From positions 372,001 to 436,000 of the forward strand of contig NZ_SWKK01000008.1 in NCBI RefSeq assembly GCF_005144745.1: a stretch of 64,000 nucleotides of DNA, in the 5' to 3' direction. The notes under the pieces are model-generated. The model did no database searches, was not told where the DNA came from, and worked only from the letters and a program-made list of their open reading frames with translations. The position numbers and the translations under genes were made by a program. Origin of the DNA: Flavobacterium sp. ASW18X (GTDB lineage: Bacteria; Bacteroidota; Bacteroidia; Flavobacteriales; Flavobacteriaceae). Below, piece by piece: positions 7,930 to 16,101 of this stretch. Positions within the stretch are counted from its first letter, which is position 1. The number at the start of each line of letters is the position of its first letter.

Positions 7930-9093
7930 TCAATCGTTTTCGTCCAGTGCATAACTTAGGTCGTTTAAGAGGTCTTCTACGGCCTCTATCCCTACACTTA
8001 AACGTATTAAATTATCTGTTATTCCGTTCTTTAGTCGTTCTTCTTTGGGCATGCTTCCATGGCTCATGGTGGCTGGGTGGCCTACCAAACTTTCTACTCC
8101 CCCTAAAGACTCTGCCAAAGTAAAAAGTTTAAGTTTAGAAACGAACTTTTTGGTGTGCTCCATTGCTTCGGTTTGTAACGTAAAAGAGAGCATAGCACCA
8201 AAATGGCTCATTTGCTTTTTAGCTATCTGGTGATTGGGGTGTTCTGTAAACCCTGGCCAGTAAACTTTAGCCACTTTAGGATGTTCTTTTAAAAAATATG
8301 CTATCCTTTCGGCATTTTCACAATGGCGTTGCATGCGTACATGTAGTGTTTTTATACCCCGTAGCGTCAAAAAACTATCCATAGGACCACAAATAGCACC
8401 ACTGGAATTTTGTATAAATTTTATCCGCTCTGCCAAAGCGGTTTCCTTCACTATTAAACCGCCTACTACTACATCACTATGGCCACCTAAATATTTGGTG
8501 GCAGAATGCATAACTATGTCTGCGCCCAAATCCAGAGGGCGTTGTAAGTAAGGAGTTGCAAATGTATTGTCTACCACTAATAAAACATCTTTATCCACTA
8601 TGGCATTTGCTATACCAGCAATATCTACCAATTGCATCATAGGATTGGTAGGGCTTTCTAACCAAACCATTTTAGTACGCGTGGAGAAGTGTTGCTTAAT
8701 ATACGCTGGGTTAGAAAGGTCTACGAATTTAAAAGTGATACCGTAGTGTTCAAAAATACCTTTAAAAATACGATAACTGCCTCCGTAAATATCATTAGTA
8801 CAAAGAACTTCATCATTAGGGCGAAGCAATTTTAATACGGCATCTATGGCAGCCATACCGCTACCAAAAGCGAAACCGTGCGTCCCATTTTCTAAACTAG
8901 CCAAGCTATTCTCTAAAGCAGTCCTAGTAGGGTTTGCTCCTCTGGCATAGCCATAGCCCAAATGTTCTCCTGGAGCAGTTTGTGCAAAGGTGGAGGTTTG
9001 GTAAATAGGAGGCATTACAGCACCATAGGCTTTTTCTAATGCTTGGCCACCATGGATGGTCTTGGTATTAAATTTTAGTCCTTTTTTATCCAT
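7930..9093 (-). CDS. Trans-sulfuration PLP enzyme (cystathionine gamma-synthase / gamma-lyase family)
   Basis: This 387-residue protein belongs to the Cys/Met metabolism PLP-dependent family. The PLP lysine is K200 in HSATKYLGGHSD. The N-terminal segment YGYARGANPTRTALE and the C-terminal SLGGVESLVGHPATMSH are family hallmarks. Enzymes of this kind either join O-acyl-homoserine and cysteine into cystathionine (MetB) or split cystathionine (MccB/CGL). Sequence alone does not separate the two here; flavobacterial homologues are usually labelled cystathionine gamma-synthase. It is a monocistronic minus-strand gene between gdhA and a divergent lipoprotein gene. Confidence 0.9.
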   Translation of the reverse strand: MDKKGLKFNTKTIHGGQALEKAYGAVMPPIYQTSTFAQTAPGEHLGYGYARGANPTRTALENSLASLENGTHGFAFGSGMAAIDAVLKLLRPNDEVLCTNDIYGGSYRIFKGIFEHYGITFKFVDLSNPAYIKQHFSTRTKMVWLESPTNPMMQLVDIAGIANAIVDKDVLLVVDNTFATPYLQRPLDLGADIVMHSATKYLGGHSDVVVGGLIVKETALAERIKFIQNSSGAICGPMDSFLTLRGIKTLHVRMQRHCENAERIAYFLKEHPKVAKVYWPGFTEHPNHQIAKKQMSHFGAMLSFTLQTEAMEHTKKFVSKLKLFTLAESLGGVESLVGHPATMSHGSMPKEERLKNGITDNLIRLSVGIEAVEDLLNDLSYALDEND

Positions 9094-9124
9094 TCCGCAT
9101 GGTTTTCTTGTGTAAAAGTATAGT

Positions 9125-9132
9125 TACTTTTG
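9125..9132 (+). promoter_or_regulatory. Promoter -7 box (TACTTTTG) before the DUF3298 lipoprotein
   Basis: TACTTTTG matches TAnnTTTG and is 16 bases upstream of the ATG at 9149, in the divergent gap with the PLP enzyme gene. Confidence 0.5.
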
Positions 9133-9148
9133 GGACTTTCTTTTAAGT

Positions 9149-9901
9149 ATGTCAAATTTTAGAATTCTTTTAATAAGTATCGCGTTTGTTTTGTTTTCTT
9201 GTGAAGATAAAAACGAGGTGTCTTTTGAAAATAAGGTAATTACGGGGAAGGGTTGCACAAATTGTCCCCAAATAAATATAGAGTTACTACAAGCGGTAGG
9301 CCAAGATTCCCTGGCTATCAAAATAAACACCATATTGAATGATGAGGTTATTGCCTTATTGAATTTTAACGATGAGCCAAGCGTAGCAAGTGTAGAAGAA
9401 GCGGTGACTGCATTTGAAAACAGTTACACGCAATTAAAATCACAGTTTGGTGCAGAGATAGTGCCTTGGGAAGCTGAAATAAATGCGCAAATAGCCCTAC
9501 AAACAGATTCTTTGGTGACCCTAAAACTAGATGCTTATTCTTTTACAGGTGGTGCACATGGTTATAGTTCTGTGTCTTTTTTAAATTTTAATAAGGCTTT
9601 GGCAGCGCCTATGATGAATGACGAATTGTTTTTAGACGTGGAACAGTTTACAACCTTTGCAGAGGCTGCTTTTAGAGCGCAAGAAAAGATACCCACAGCA
9701 AAAAATATAAATGCTACGGGTTTTATGTTTGAAGAAGATACCTTTCACCTCCCATTAACTATTGGGTATGGAGCAGATGGCTTGGTACTTTGGTACAACC
9801 AGTATGAAATTGCATCCTATGCAGATGGCCCTGTAACTTTGGTTCTACCTTATAAAGAAGTGAATCCTTATTTGGTACTACCAGTAAACATTAAGAATTA
9901 G
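9149..9901 (+). CDS. DUF4163/DUF3298 (RsiV-like) lipoprotein
   Basis: The 250-residue product begins with a lipoprotein signal (ILLISIAFVLFSC, lipid cysteine C18). The cysteine is followed by the acidic run EDKNE, like the surface-export signal of Bacteroidota lipoproteins. Residues 40-140 look like DUF4163 (a beta-rich fold with an ALQTDSLVTLKLDAYSFTGG strand pair) and residues 160-245 like DUF3298 (DTFHLPLTIGYGADGLVLWY, VLPYKEVNPYL). The pair resembles the lysozyme-binding outer domain of RsiV, but there is no sigma factor beside it, so I do not assign a lysozyme role. Its 3' end overlaps the convergent DinB gene by 11 bases. Confidence 0.75.
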   Translation: MSNFRILLISIAFVLFSCEDKNEVSFENKVITGKGCTNCPQINIELLQAVGQDSLAIKINTILNDEVIALLNFNDEPSVASVEEAVTAFENSYTQLKSQFGAEIVPWEAEINAQIALQTDSLVTLKLDAYSFTGGAHGYSSVSFLNFNKALAAPMMNDELFLDVEQFTTFAEAAFRAQEKIPTAKNINATGFMFEEDTFHLPLTIGYGADGLVLWYNQYEIASYADGPVTLVLPYKEVNPYLVLPVNIKN

Positions 9902-10358
9902 GCTGTATAGCTCTTTTTAAAGCTAAAATGTAGCCAAAGTGCATACCCTCATGAAAATTGTTAAAGCTAATAGCATCTTCCACAGAAGTAAGTTCAAATC
10001 CAAAACTAGTCTGGTAAGCGTTGTAGGTGCTAAAAACACCATTTTTATAATCTTCTAGAGTGCGTTTAGGTAAGGTGGTTAGTAGTTCTAAAATTTCGTT
10101 AAACTCATCTTCCGTAGGGTTTTCTTCTGGAAATGTTCCTTTGCGATATTTGGCTACTAAGGTATCAGAGATTTGCATTGGAGTGCCACTCAACTTGTAA
10201 ATTAGCAATTGTTCTGTTACAACAGTGTGTGCAATATTCCACCAAATATTATTATTAAAACCTTCTGGCACGGTAAAAAGCGTGTCTTTGTCTAGGCTTG
10301 TTAAAAAATCTTTTAATTTTTCCCTGTTTTCTTGGCAAATTGCAAATACTTGTTCCAT
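9891..10358 (-). CDS. DinB/YfiT-like four-helix protein
   Basis: The protein of 155 residues (from the ATG at 10358) has the DinB-like four-helix pattern, with IWWNIAHTVVTEQLLIYKLSG and FNNFHEGMHFGYILALKR. The histidines H42 (IAHT) and H137/H141 (NFHEGMH) are in the usual metal-binding places. Family members bind a divalent metal and many act as thiol-dependent transferases or have no known substrate. A longer frame reaches an ATG at 10445, but a TAnnTTTG box (minus-strand TATTTTTG at 10384-10377) lies inside that extension. The longer start would also overlap the divergent gene at 10436, so the internal start is preferred. Confidence 0.75.
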   Translation of the reverse strand: MEQVFAICQENREKLKDFLTSLDKDTLFTVPEGFNNNIWWNIAHTVVTEQLLIYKLSGTPMQISDTLVAKYRKGTFPEENPTEDEFNEILELLTTLPKRTLEDYKNGVFSTYNAYQTSFGFELTSVEDAISFNNFHEGMHFGYILALKRAIQPNS

Positions 10359-10376
10359 GCTATGTTTATGTGCTTT

Positions 10377-10384
10377 CAAAAATA
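10377..10384 (-). promoter_or_regulatory. Promoter -7 box (TATTTTTG, minus strand) of the DinB gene
   Basis: The minus strand reads TATTTTTG here, 18 bases before the ATG at 10358. This supports the shorter start of the DinB-like gene. Confidence 0.45.
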
Positions 10385-10435
10385 GGGTAATCCCTTTGAA
10401 ATCGATTACTTTGTGCTTTAAAAGTTGATTGTAGC

Positions 10436-10789
10436 ATGAAAACAATATTTTATCTAGCCACTTGTAAAACCTGCCAAAAAATCTTAGAAGAATTACAACC
10501 TTTAGATGGGGTGGAGCTAAGAGAAATTAAGGAAAAAGGAGTTACCCAGGAGGAATTAGAAGTCATGAGAGGCTTAACAGATAGCTACGAATCTTTGTTC
10601 AGTAGAAGGGCTATGTTATTTAGACAACGCGGGTTAAAAGACCAATCCCTAACAGAAGAAGATTATAAAAATCTAATATTAGAACACTATACATTTTTAA
10701 AAAGACCTGTAGTTGTGGTAGATGATAGCATTTTTATTGGCAATGCTAAAAAACAAGTAGAAGCCGCTAAAGAAGCTCTACACGGATGA
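10436..10789 (+). CDS. ArsC/Spx-family thioredoxin-fold protein (arsenate-reductase-like)
   Basis: The 117-residue protein has the ArsC/Spx/YffB fold: an N-terminal FYLATCKTCQKIL with a CxxC (C10, C13) and the C-terminal HYTFLKRPVVVVDD with the conserved Arg-Pro pair. Classical ArsC proteins reduce arsenate with glutathione or glutaredoxin. Members with CxxC such as this one are also seen as Spx- or YffB-like proteins of unknown substrate, and no arsenic genes are nearby, so arsenate reduction is not claimed. Its last four bases overlap the ATG of the EamA exporter (ATGA), so the two are translationally coupled. Confidence 0.8.
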   Translation: MKTIFYLATCKTCQKILEELQPLDGVELREIKEKGVTQEELEVMRGLTDSYESLFSRRAMLFRQRGLKDQSLTEEDYKNLILEHYTFLKRPVVVVDDSIFIGNAKKQVEAAKEALHG

Positions 10790-11679
10790 ACCAAAGAACG
10801 CTAGCAATTCTAGCGGCCTTCGGGGCAACCTTTATCTATGCGCTTACGCATACTATTGCCAAAGGCGTAATGCCAGACTATGTACAACCTTTTGGTTTTA
10901 TACAACTTAGGGTTACGGGAGCAGCAATACTATTTTGGCTTATTTCTTTCTGGGGTCCTAAAGAAAAAATAGATAGGAAAGATTATTTACGGATGCTGGT
11001 AGCTGCCACCCTAGGGATGGTGACCAATATGCTTGCGTTTTTTAAGGGTTTACAATTGTCTACTCCTATTAATAGTGCGGTACTCATTACTATTAGTCCA
11101 ATAGTAATTGTATTACTTTCTGCCGTTTTTTTAAAGGAAAAGGTTTCTTTAAGAAAAGGGGTTGGTATAGGTCTTGGTCTCGTGGGGGCCTTAGCCTCCA
11201 TACTATTTGGTCAAGAGTTGCGGCAAGATGCGCCTAATATTCCTGTGGGGAATGCCCTGCTCATTGTTAATGCAGTCTCTTATGCAGGGTACCTTATTCT
11301 GGCCAAAAAATTAGTAGAAAAATATCACCCATTTACGTTTATGAAATGGTTGTTTACCCTGGCGATATTCATAAATCTGCCCGTTACTTTTACAGAATTT
11401 GCAGCAATTTCTTGGACACAAATGCCGCTCTGGGCTTTTGGTACTATAGCTTTTGTGGTAGTAGGGACTACCTTTTGTACTTACTTGTTTAACATTTTTG
11501 CCATGCGCCAATTAAAGCCAAGCACACTAGGAGCATTCATTTATCTGCAACCTGTTATGGGGATAATTTTTGCTGTACTAGTAGGTAAAGACCAGCTAAG
11601 TCCTATAAAGGTAATAGCTGGCGCTTTTGTATTACTGGGTGTTTATTTGGCAAGTAAAAAGCCTAAGCCAAGTCCTTAG
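10786..11679 (+). CDS. EamA/DMT-family transporter
   Basis: This 297-residue inner-membrane protein has ten predicted hydrophobic helices arranged as two EamA repeats (about residues 5-140 and 150-290). The usual end-of-repeat signatures are SAVFLKEKVSLRKGVGIGL and LVGKDQLSPIKVIAGAFVLL. Drug/metabolite transporters of this kind export amino acids or other small metabolites; the substrate cannot be read from the sequence. It starts on the ATGA overlap with the ArsC-like gene and its 3' end overlaps the convergent thioesterase gene by 17 bases. Confidence 0.88.
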   Translation: MNQRTLAILAAFGATFIYALTHTIAKGVMPDYVQPFGFIQLRVTGAAILFWLISFWGPKEKIDRKDYLRMLVAATLGMVTNMLAFFKGLQLSTPINSAVLITISPIVIVLLSAVFLKEKVSLRKGVGIGLGLVGALASILFGQELRQDAPNIPVGNALLIVNAVSYAGYLILAKKLVEKYHPFTFMKWLFTLAIFINLPVTFTEFAAISWTQMPLWAFGTIAFVVVGTTFCTYLFNIFAMRQLKPSTLGAFIYLQPVMGIIFAVLVGKDQLSPIKVIAGAFVLLGVYLASKKPKPSP

Positions 11680-12139
11680 GGATTTTTGCAAATTTACGTG
11701 TATCCTCTTTGGTTAAAAATCTAAAATCTTCTGCACGTTCTTCCTGTAAGAAAACGTCTAAAATCTCTTTAGGTAATCCTGTTAAACTTCGCTTTTTCAT
11801 ATCAATAAAAGCACCCATCATTTCGCAATGTGCTACATTTCTACCTTTATAATCGTAAAAGTTGTGATGAAATTCAAAAAACATTCCATCTTCACTTAAG
11901 CCTTTCCATTCTAGAGAAACGCGTATAGGTTTGCCTGGGAAAACCTCTTTAAAGTAGTACATGTGTTCATAAAAAACTACCGGACCAATCCCATACTGTT
12001 CAAACTCCTTGTGCCCAAAACCTATTTGGGTTAAGTAGGCCATACGGGTATGGCTCATAAAGTTAATATAAGCAGAATTGGCCAAATGTCTGTTGGCATC
12101 TACATCACTCCAGCGAACTTCAAAATCCTTTAAAAACAT
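11663..12139 (-). CDS. Acyl-CoA thioesterase, 4HBT hot-dog family
   Basis: The 158-residue protein shows the 4-hydroxybenzoyl-CoA thioesterase-like hot-dog signature. It has EVRWSDVDANRHLANSAYI near the N-terminus, with the catalytic-site Asp and the following N-terminal helix, and a central beta-strand set (KPIRVSLEWKGLSEDGMFFEF). Such enzymes hydrolyse acyl-CoA or acyl-ACP thioesters; the chain specificity is unknown. It is convergent with the EamA gene and divergent from nitronate monooxygenase. A 15-base motif shared with another promoter region (12152-12166) lies 13 bases before its start. Confidence 0.85.
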   Translation of the reverse strand: MFLKDFEVRWSDVDANRHLANSAYINFMSHTRMAYLTQIGFGHKEFEQYGIGPVVFYEHMYYFKEVFPGKPIRVSLEWKGLSEDGMFFEFHHNFYDYKGRNVAHCEMMGAFIDMKKRSLTGLPKEILDVFLQEERAEDFRFLTKEDTRKFAKIPKDLA

Positions 12140-12151
12140 AGTACTAAATTT

Positions 12152-12166
12152 TATTATGCATGCATA
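12152..12166. repeat. Copy 1 of a shared palindromic 15-mer (TATTATGCATGCATA)
   Basis: The motif contains the palindrome TTATGCATGCATA-like core and lies in the divergent gap between the thioesterase (start 12139) and nitronate monooxygenase (start 12244). The same 15 bases occur at 47027-47041 before a TonB receptor. It could be a regulator site; chance is not excluded. Confidence 0.35.
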
Positions 12167-12243
12167 GTATTCACAAAAATAACATAGATTTGAAGAGTAG
12201 CTTTATATTTAAGCTGAATTATCAAAAATTTAAACTGAAGACA

Positions 12244-13221
12244 ATGAGCCAAAAAGCAGCTTTTATAGATCAACTTTCCTTGCCAGCCATTTCTGCGCCT
12301 ATGTTTTTAATCTCTGGTCCAGAATTAGTTATAGAATGTTGTAAAAACGGAATAGTAGGGACATTCCCCGCGTTAAACCAACGTTCTAGTGAAGGTTTTG
12401 AAGAATGGTTGATCCAAATTAAAACCGAATTAAAGCAATGGGAGGAGGAAACGGGTAAAAAAGCGGCTCCTTTTGGTGTCAATATAGTGGTACACCCTAC
12501 CAATCCAAGAGTTGAGGCAGATGTTAAATTGTGCGTAAAACACCAAGTACCTTTAGTAATTACCTCGTTAGGAGCGGTACAAATGGTGGTAGATGCAATC
12601 CATAGCTATGGTGGCCTAGTTTTCCACGATGTAATTAAGAAGAGGCATGCTCAAAAAGCTGCTGAAGCTGGTGTAGACGGATTAATTTTAGTGGCTGCAG
12701 GTGCCGGGGGTCATGCGGGTACTATAAATCCTATGACCTTGGTGGCAGAGATAAAAACGTTTTTTGATAAGACGATAATTTTATCGGGTTGTATCTCTAA
12801 CGGTAGAGATATTGCCTCTGCTATGCAAATGGGAGCGCATTTAGCATATATGGGTACACGATTTATCAATACCAAAGAAAGTTTAGCGCCTACAGCGTAT
12901 AAAGATATGATTGAGGATTCTGGCGCTAGTGACGTAACCTACACAAAGGCAATTTCTGGAGTGCATGCAAACTTCTTGAGTAAAAGTTTGGCAGCTGCCG
13001 GACTCACAGAGGAAGATTTAGCAAAAGATCAAAAAATAGATTTTGGTAAAGAAATGGATACGGAGGCAAAAGCATGGAAAACCATTTGGAGTGCTGGCCA
13101 AGGGGTTGCTAGTATAGAAGATACTTTGCCTGTTGCAGATTTAGTGACTAAACTTAAAACCGAATTTAAATCTGCTATAGAGGAACAAGCTAAATTGTTA
13201 GAAACCTTTCCTAAGGACTAA
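12244..13221 (+). CDS. Nitronate monooxygenase / 2-nitropropane dioxygenase-like flavoprotein
   Basis: From the ATG at 12244 the protein has 325 residues and opens MSQKAAFIDQLSLPAISAPM, the normal start of the NMO TIM barrel. The flavin-phosphate signature AAGAGGHAGTINPM lies near residue 150 and contains the conserved His, followed by LSGCISNGRDIASAMQMGA and YMGTRF. These FMN enzymes oxidise alkyl nitronates such as propionate-3-nitronate and protect against nitro toxins; related proteins act in enoyl reduction. A longer in-frame start at 12160 adds 28 poorly conserved-looking residues and falls inside the palindrome, so it is rejected. It is convergent with the gene at 13227, five bases apart. 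Confidence 0.88.
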   Translation: MSQKAAFIDQLSLPAISAPMFLISGPELVIECCKNGIVGTFPALNQRSSEGFEEWLIQIKTELKQWEEETGKKAAPFGVNIVVHPTNPRVEADVKLCVKHQVPLVITSLGAVQMVVDAIHSYGGLVFHDVIKKRHAQKAAEAGVDGLILVAAGAGGHAGTINPMTLVAEIKTFFDKTIILSGCISNGRDIASAMQMGAHLAYMGTRFINTKESLAPTAYKDMIEDSGASDVTYTKAISGVHANFLSKSLAAAGLTEEDLAKDQKIDFGKEMDTEAKAWKTIWSAGQGVASIEDTLPVADLVTKLKTEFKSAIEEQAKLLETFPKD

Positions 13222-13226
13222 CTTTA

Positions 13227-14873
13227 TTAGATAGATATTTTTTTAAGGTCGGCCAGGTACTGATGTACTTGGCTTACGGCCATAGAACCTTCACCAACGG
13301 CAGATGCTACCCGTTTAACAGAGCCTTTACGGACATCGCCCACGGCAAAAAAGCCTGGAATACTAGTTTCTAAAGATTGCGGTTTTCGAGTTTTAAAAAT
13401 CTCACAGGCGAACAATTTCTTAGCATCAATGCCAGGACCAGTACAGATAAAACCTTTTTCATCAGTCTCCACTAAATCTACAACCCAATCCGTGCAAGGT
13501 TTGGCGCCAATAAACGTAAATAGATTAGTAATTTTCTCTTGCTTTTCACCCTCTGTTTTATGTTGTAATACAACCGATTCTAAATGGTACTGACCGTGTA
13601 ATGCTTTTACTTCTGTGCTTTTTAAAACGGTGATGTTGTCAGCGGCCAAAATGCGTTGAACTAAATAATCACTCATTTTTGCCCCAAGGTCTTCTCCTCT
13701 TAAAATAACAAAAACTTTTTTAGCGTGGTCTGCTAAAAATAGCGCTGCTTGCCCTGCAGAGTTACCCCCGCCAACAACGCCAACCAATTCGTCTTTACAG
13801 GCAGATGCATTCATTCCGGTAGCGGAATAAAAAACGCCGCTGCCCTCGTATTTTTCTATGGTAGAAAGGGGTAATTGACGGTATTCTGCACCCGTGGCAG
13901 CAATTACAGCTTTGGCCTGTATTACCTTGTTATTTGTAGCAGTTACGGTAAAACAACCTTCATTGTAGGTTACTTTTTCTGCGCGATGAGGTATAGATAT
14001 ATTACACCCAAACTTCTGAGCCTGTACGTAAGCTCTGTTGGCTAAATCACTACCAGAAATTCCTGTGGGGAATCCCAAATAGTTTTCAATCTTGGAGCTC
14101 TTGCCCGCTTGTCCTCCAGGCGCTTTACTATCTATTGTTACTACATTTAGTCCTTCAGAAGCAGCATACACACTAGCCGCTAAGCCTGCTGGTCCTGCGC
14201 CAATAATTAACAAATCAAAAACAATGTCTTCAAATTCCATTAGAACACCGGTGTAGGTAGCAAGTTGTTCTAGCGATGGGTTTTGGCAGATTTCTGCTTC
14301 GCTATTAATCAAAAAGGGTAAATCTTCTTTATTGCGTCCAAAATGTGTTAATAAGGCTTCCGCATCCTCAGAAGCATCAACATCTAAAAAATTATACCAT
14401 AGATGGTTTTTATCCATGAAATCCCGAATAGCATAGGTTTCTTTAGAATTAGAAGAACCTATTAATTTTAAGCCACCTTGGTATTGAGAAAGTACTGTTT
14501 CTTGCCGTAATAAAAAGGCATTCAATAATACATCACTTATTTCGCTATGCTTGGCAATAGCTTCCTTTAGTTGTTGAGATGTTAAACGCAGTACGCAGGT
14601 TTTAGCCTGTGCTATTCCATTAAACTGAGCACTTCTGTGAGATAGCATACCGCTATCCCCGGTAAATTCATTCTTTTTATGAATGGTTAAAGGATGATGT
14701 TTATTAGCCGGATTTTCAATGGTAATTTGACCGTCCATTACTACAAAAAAATCATATTGCTGGTCGCCTGCTTTAATGATGGTTGTACCTTCTGAAAAAT
14801 GCTCTATGGTTCCAAATTGCTTCAATTGTGCAATTTGCCGTGCTGTTAATTCTGGAAACTTTTCGTCTTTCAT
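13227..14873 (-). CDS. Cyclic-nucleotide-binding domain fused to a thioredoxin-reductase-like FAD oxidoreductase
   Basis: Three parts can be seen in 548 residues. Residues 10-125 are a cNMP-binding (Crp-type) beta roll (FSEGTTIIKAGDQQYDFFVV, DSGMLSHRSAQFNG). Residues 135-212 look like a glutaredoxin/thioredoxin fold without an active CxxC. Residues 218-540 are a thioredoxin-reductase-like two-dinucleotide-binding module, with GAGPAG at 225-230, GGQAGKSSKIENYLGFP, GGGNSAG at 368-374 and a final FAVGDVRKGSVKRVASAVGEG. The redox pair expected near residues 350-353 (CATC in thioredoxin reductase) reads YSATGMNAS, so disulfide reduction of thioredoxin is unlikely. It probably oxidises NAD(P)H under nucleotide control; the acceptor is unknown. 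The gene is monocistronic. Confidence 0.85.
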   Translation of the reverse strand: MKDEKFPELTARQIAQLKQFGTIEHFSEGTTIIKAGDQQYDFFVVMDGQITIENPANKHHPLTIHKKNEFTGDSGMLSHRSAQFNGIAQAKTCVLRLTSQQLKEAIAKHSEISDVLLNAFLLRQETVLSQYQGGLKLIGSSNSKETYAIRDFMDKNHLWYNFLDVDASEDAEALLTHFGRNKEDLPFLINSEAEICQNPSLEQLATYTGVLMEFEDIVFDLLIIGAGPAGLAASVYAASEGLNVVTIDSKAPGGQAGKSSKIENYLGFPTGISGSDLANRAYVQAQKFGCNISIPHRAEKVTYNEGCFTVTATNNKVIQAKAVIAATGAEYRQLPLSTIEKYEGSGVFYSATGMNASACKDELVGVVGGGNSAGQAALFLADHAKKVFVILRGEDLGAKMSDYLVQRILAADNITVLKSTEVKALHGQYHLESVVLQHKTEGEKQEKITNLFTFIGAKPCTDWVVDLVETDEKGFICTGPGIDAKKLFACEIFKTRKPQSLETSIPGFFAVGDVRKGSVKRVASAVGEGSMAVSQVHQYLADLKKISI

Positions 14874-15077
14874 AAATCCTTTTTAAGCTTTAAAAATAGT
14901 CCTACTACGCCTAAAAGTTAATCTGTGTCCAGTTTCTAAAAAGCGGGTTTTGCATAGGTATTTTAAACAAGAATACTTCTTATTGCTAAAGTTTAGCTAT
15001 CCTTTAAAAATAATATAACTTTTCTAGTATGGCTAAGCTTGCGTAAAATTGTAGTTTGGTACTATAAAAGCTTTAAT

Positions 15078-16037
15078 ATGCCTTTAATTCCCTCTGACTA
15101 CAAACCACCTTTTATTTTTAGAAATGGGCATTTTTCTACCATTTATGCAGGTGTTTTTAGAAAGATAAATGGTGTTATTCAAAATAGGGAGCGTTTAGAA
15201 CTACCAGATGGGGATTTTATGGATTTGGATTGGAGCGAGAGCAAAGTGCCTACTCATAAGGTATGCATATTGTTACATGGTTTGGAGGGTAGTGCGCAAA
15301 GACATTACATTACAGGTTCTGCAAAATCTCTTAATTTAAACGGGTACGATGTTTGTGCAGTGAATTTTAGAGGTTGTAGTGGGGTGCCTAATAGGTTGTA
15401 TAAAAGTTATCATTCTGGTGCATCAGAAGATTTACACCAAGTTGTTGCACATATTTTGCAACACAAGAAGTACGAGCAACTTTATTTAAAAGGTTTTAGT
15501 CTTGGTGGCAATGTTATCTTAAAATATCTTGGAGAACAGAGCGTTTTGTCTTCCAAAATAGTAGGTGCTGTAACGGTTTCTGTGCCCTGTAGTTTAGAGA
15601 GTGCCTGTGCCAAACTTTTGGCCTCTAATAATGCATTGTATTCTAAACGGTTTAAAAAAACTTTGTTAGAAAAGTTGTATGCCAAACAAGCACAATTTCC
15701 CGATAAACTCTCGGTAGAGCAAATAAAAAGTATAGCTACTCTTAAAGACTTTGATGATGTCTACACGGGTCCTGCTCATGGTTTTAAGGATGCCGTTACT
15801 TATTACACCAAATGTAGTAGCAAGCAGTTTTTAGCGGGTATAAAAGTGCCTACATTGCTAATAAATGCTAAAAATGATACTTTCTTAGGACCAGAATGTT
15901 ATCCTTATGAGGAGGCTGTTGCTAATGACTTCCTAAATTTAGAGGTGCCAGATTTTGGCGGACATGTTGGTTTTTGGGGAAAAGAAAATATAAGTTACAC
16001 AGAAGAACGTTGTATACAGTTTTTCAAAAACCTATAA
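15078..16037 (+). CDS. YheT-type alpha/beta hydrolase
   Basis: The 319-residue protein has the alpha/beta hydrolase fold of the YheT/ABHD1-3 group (COG0429): LLHGLEGSAQRHYI with the oxyanion region, VNFRGCSG, and the nucleophile elbow GFSLGGN with Ser141. The late GHVGFWG supplies the catalytic His. Relatives act on short- to medium-chain esters or lipids. An in-frame start at 15039 would add 13 residues, but MPLIPSDYKPPFIFRNGH is the family-like N-terminus, so the ATG at 15078 is chosen. It lies alone, 64 bases before a lipoprotein gene on the same strand. Confidence 0.85.
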   Translation: MPLIPSDYKPPFIFRNGHFSTIYAGVFRKINGVIQNRERLELPDGDFMDLDWSESKVPTHKVCILLHGLEGSAQRHYITGSAKSLNLNGYDVCAVNFRGCSGVPNRLYKSYHSGASEDLHQVVAHILQHKKYEQLYLKGFSLGGNVILKYLGEQSVLSSKIVGAVTVSVPCSLESACAKLLASNNALYSKRFKKTLLEKLYAKQAQFPDKLSVEQIKSIATLKDFDDVYTGPAHGFKDAVTYYTKCSSKQFLAGIKVPTLLINAKNDTFLGPECYPYEEAVANDFLNLEVPDFGGHVGFWGKENISYTEERCIQFFKNL

Positions 16038-16101
16038 TGTTGATTTGTTTGTGGTTATCATTTAATTATACTACTTTGGAGCATGCCAAACCATTAACAG
16101 G

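Noticed and set aside
12160-12243. Longer N-terminus for nitronate monooxygenase
   Set aside because: The added 28 residues do not fit the family start and the ATG lies within the palindromic motif; the ATG at 12244 gives the normal N-terminus.
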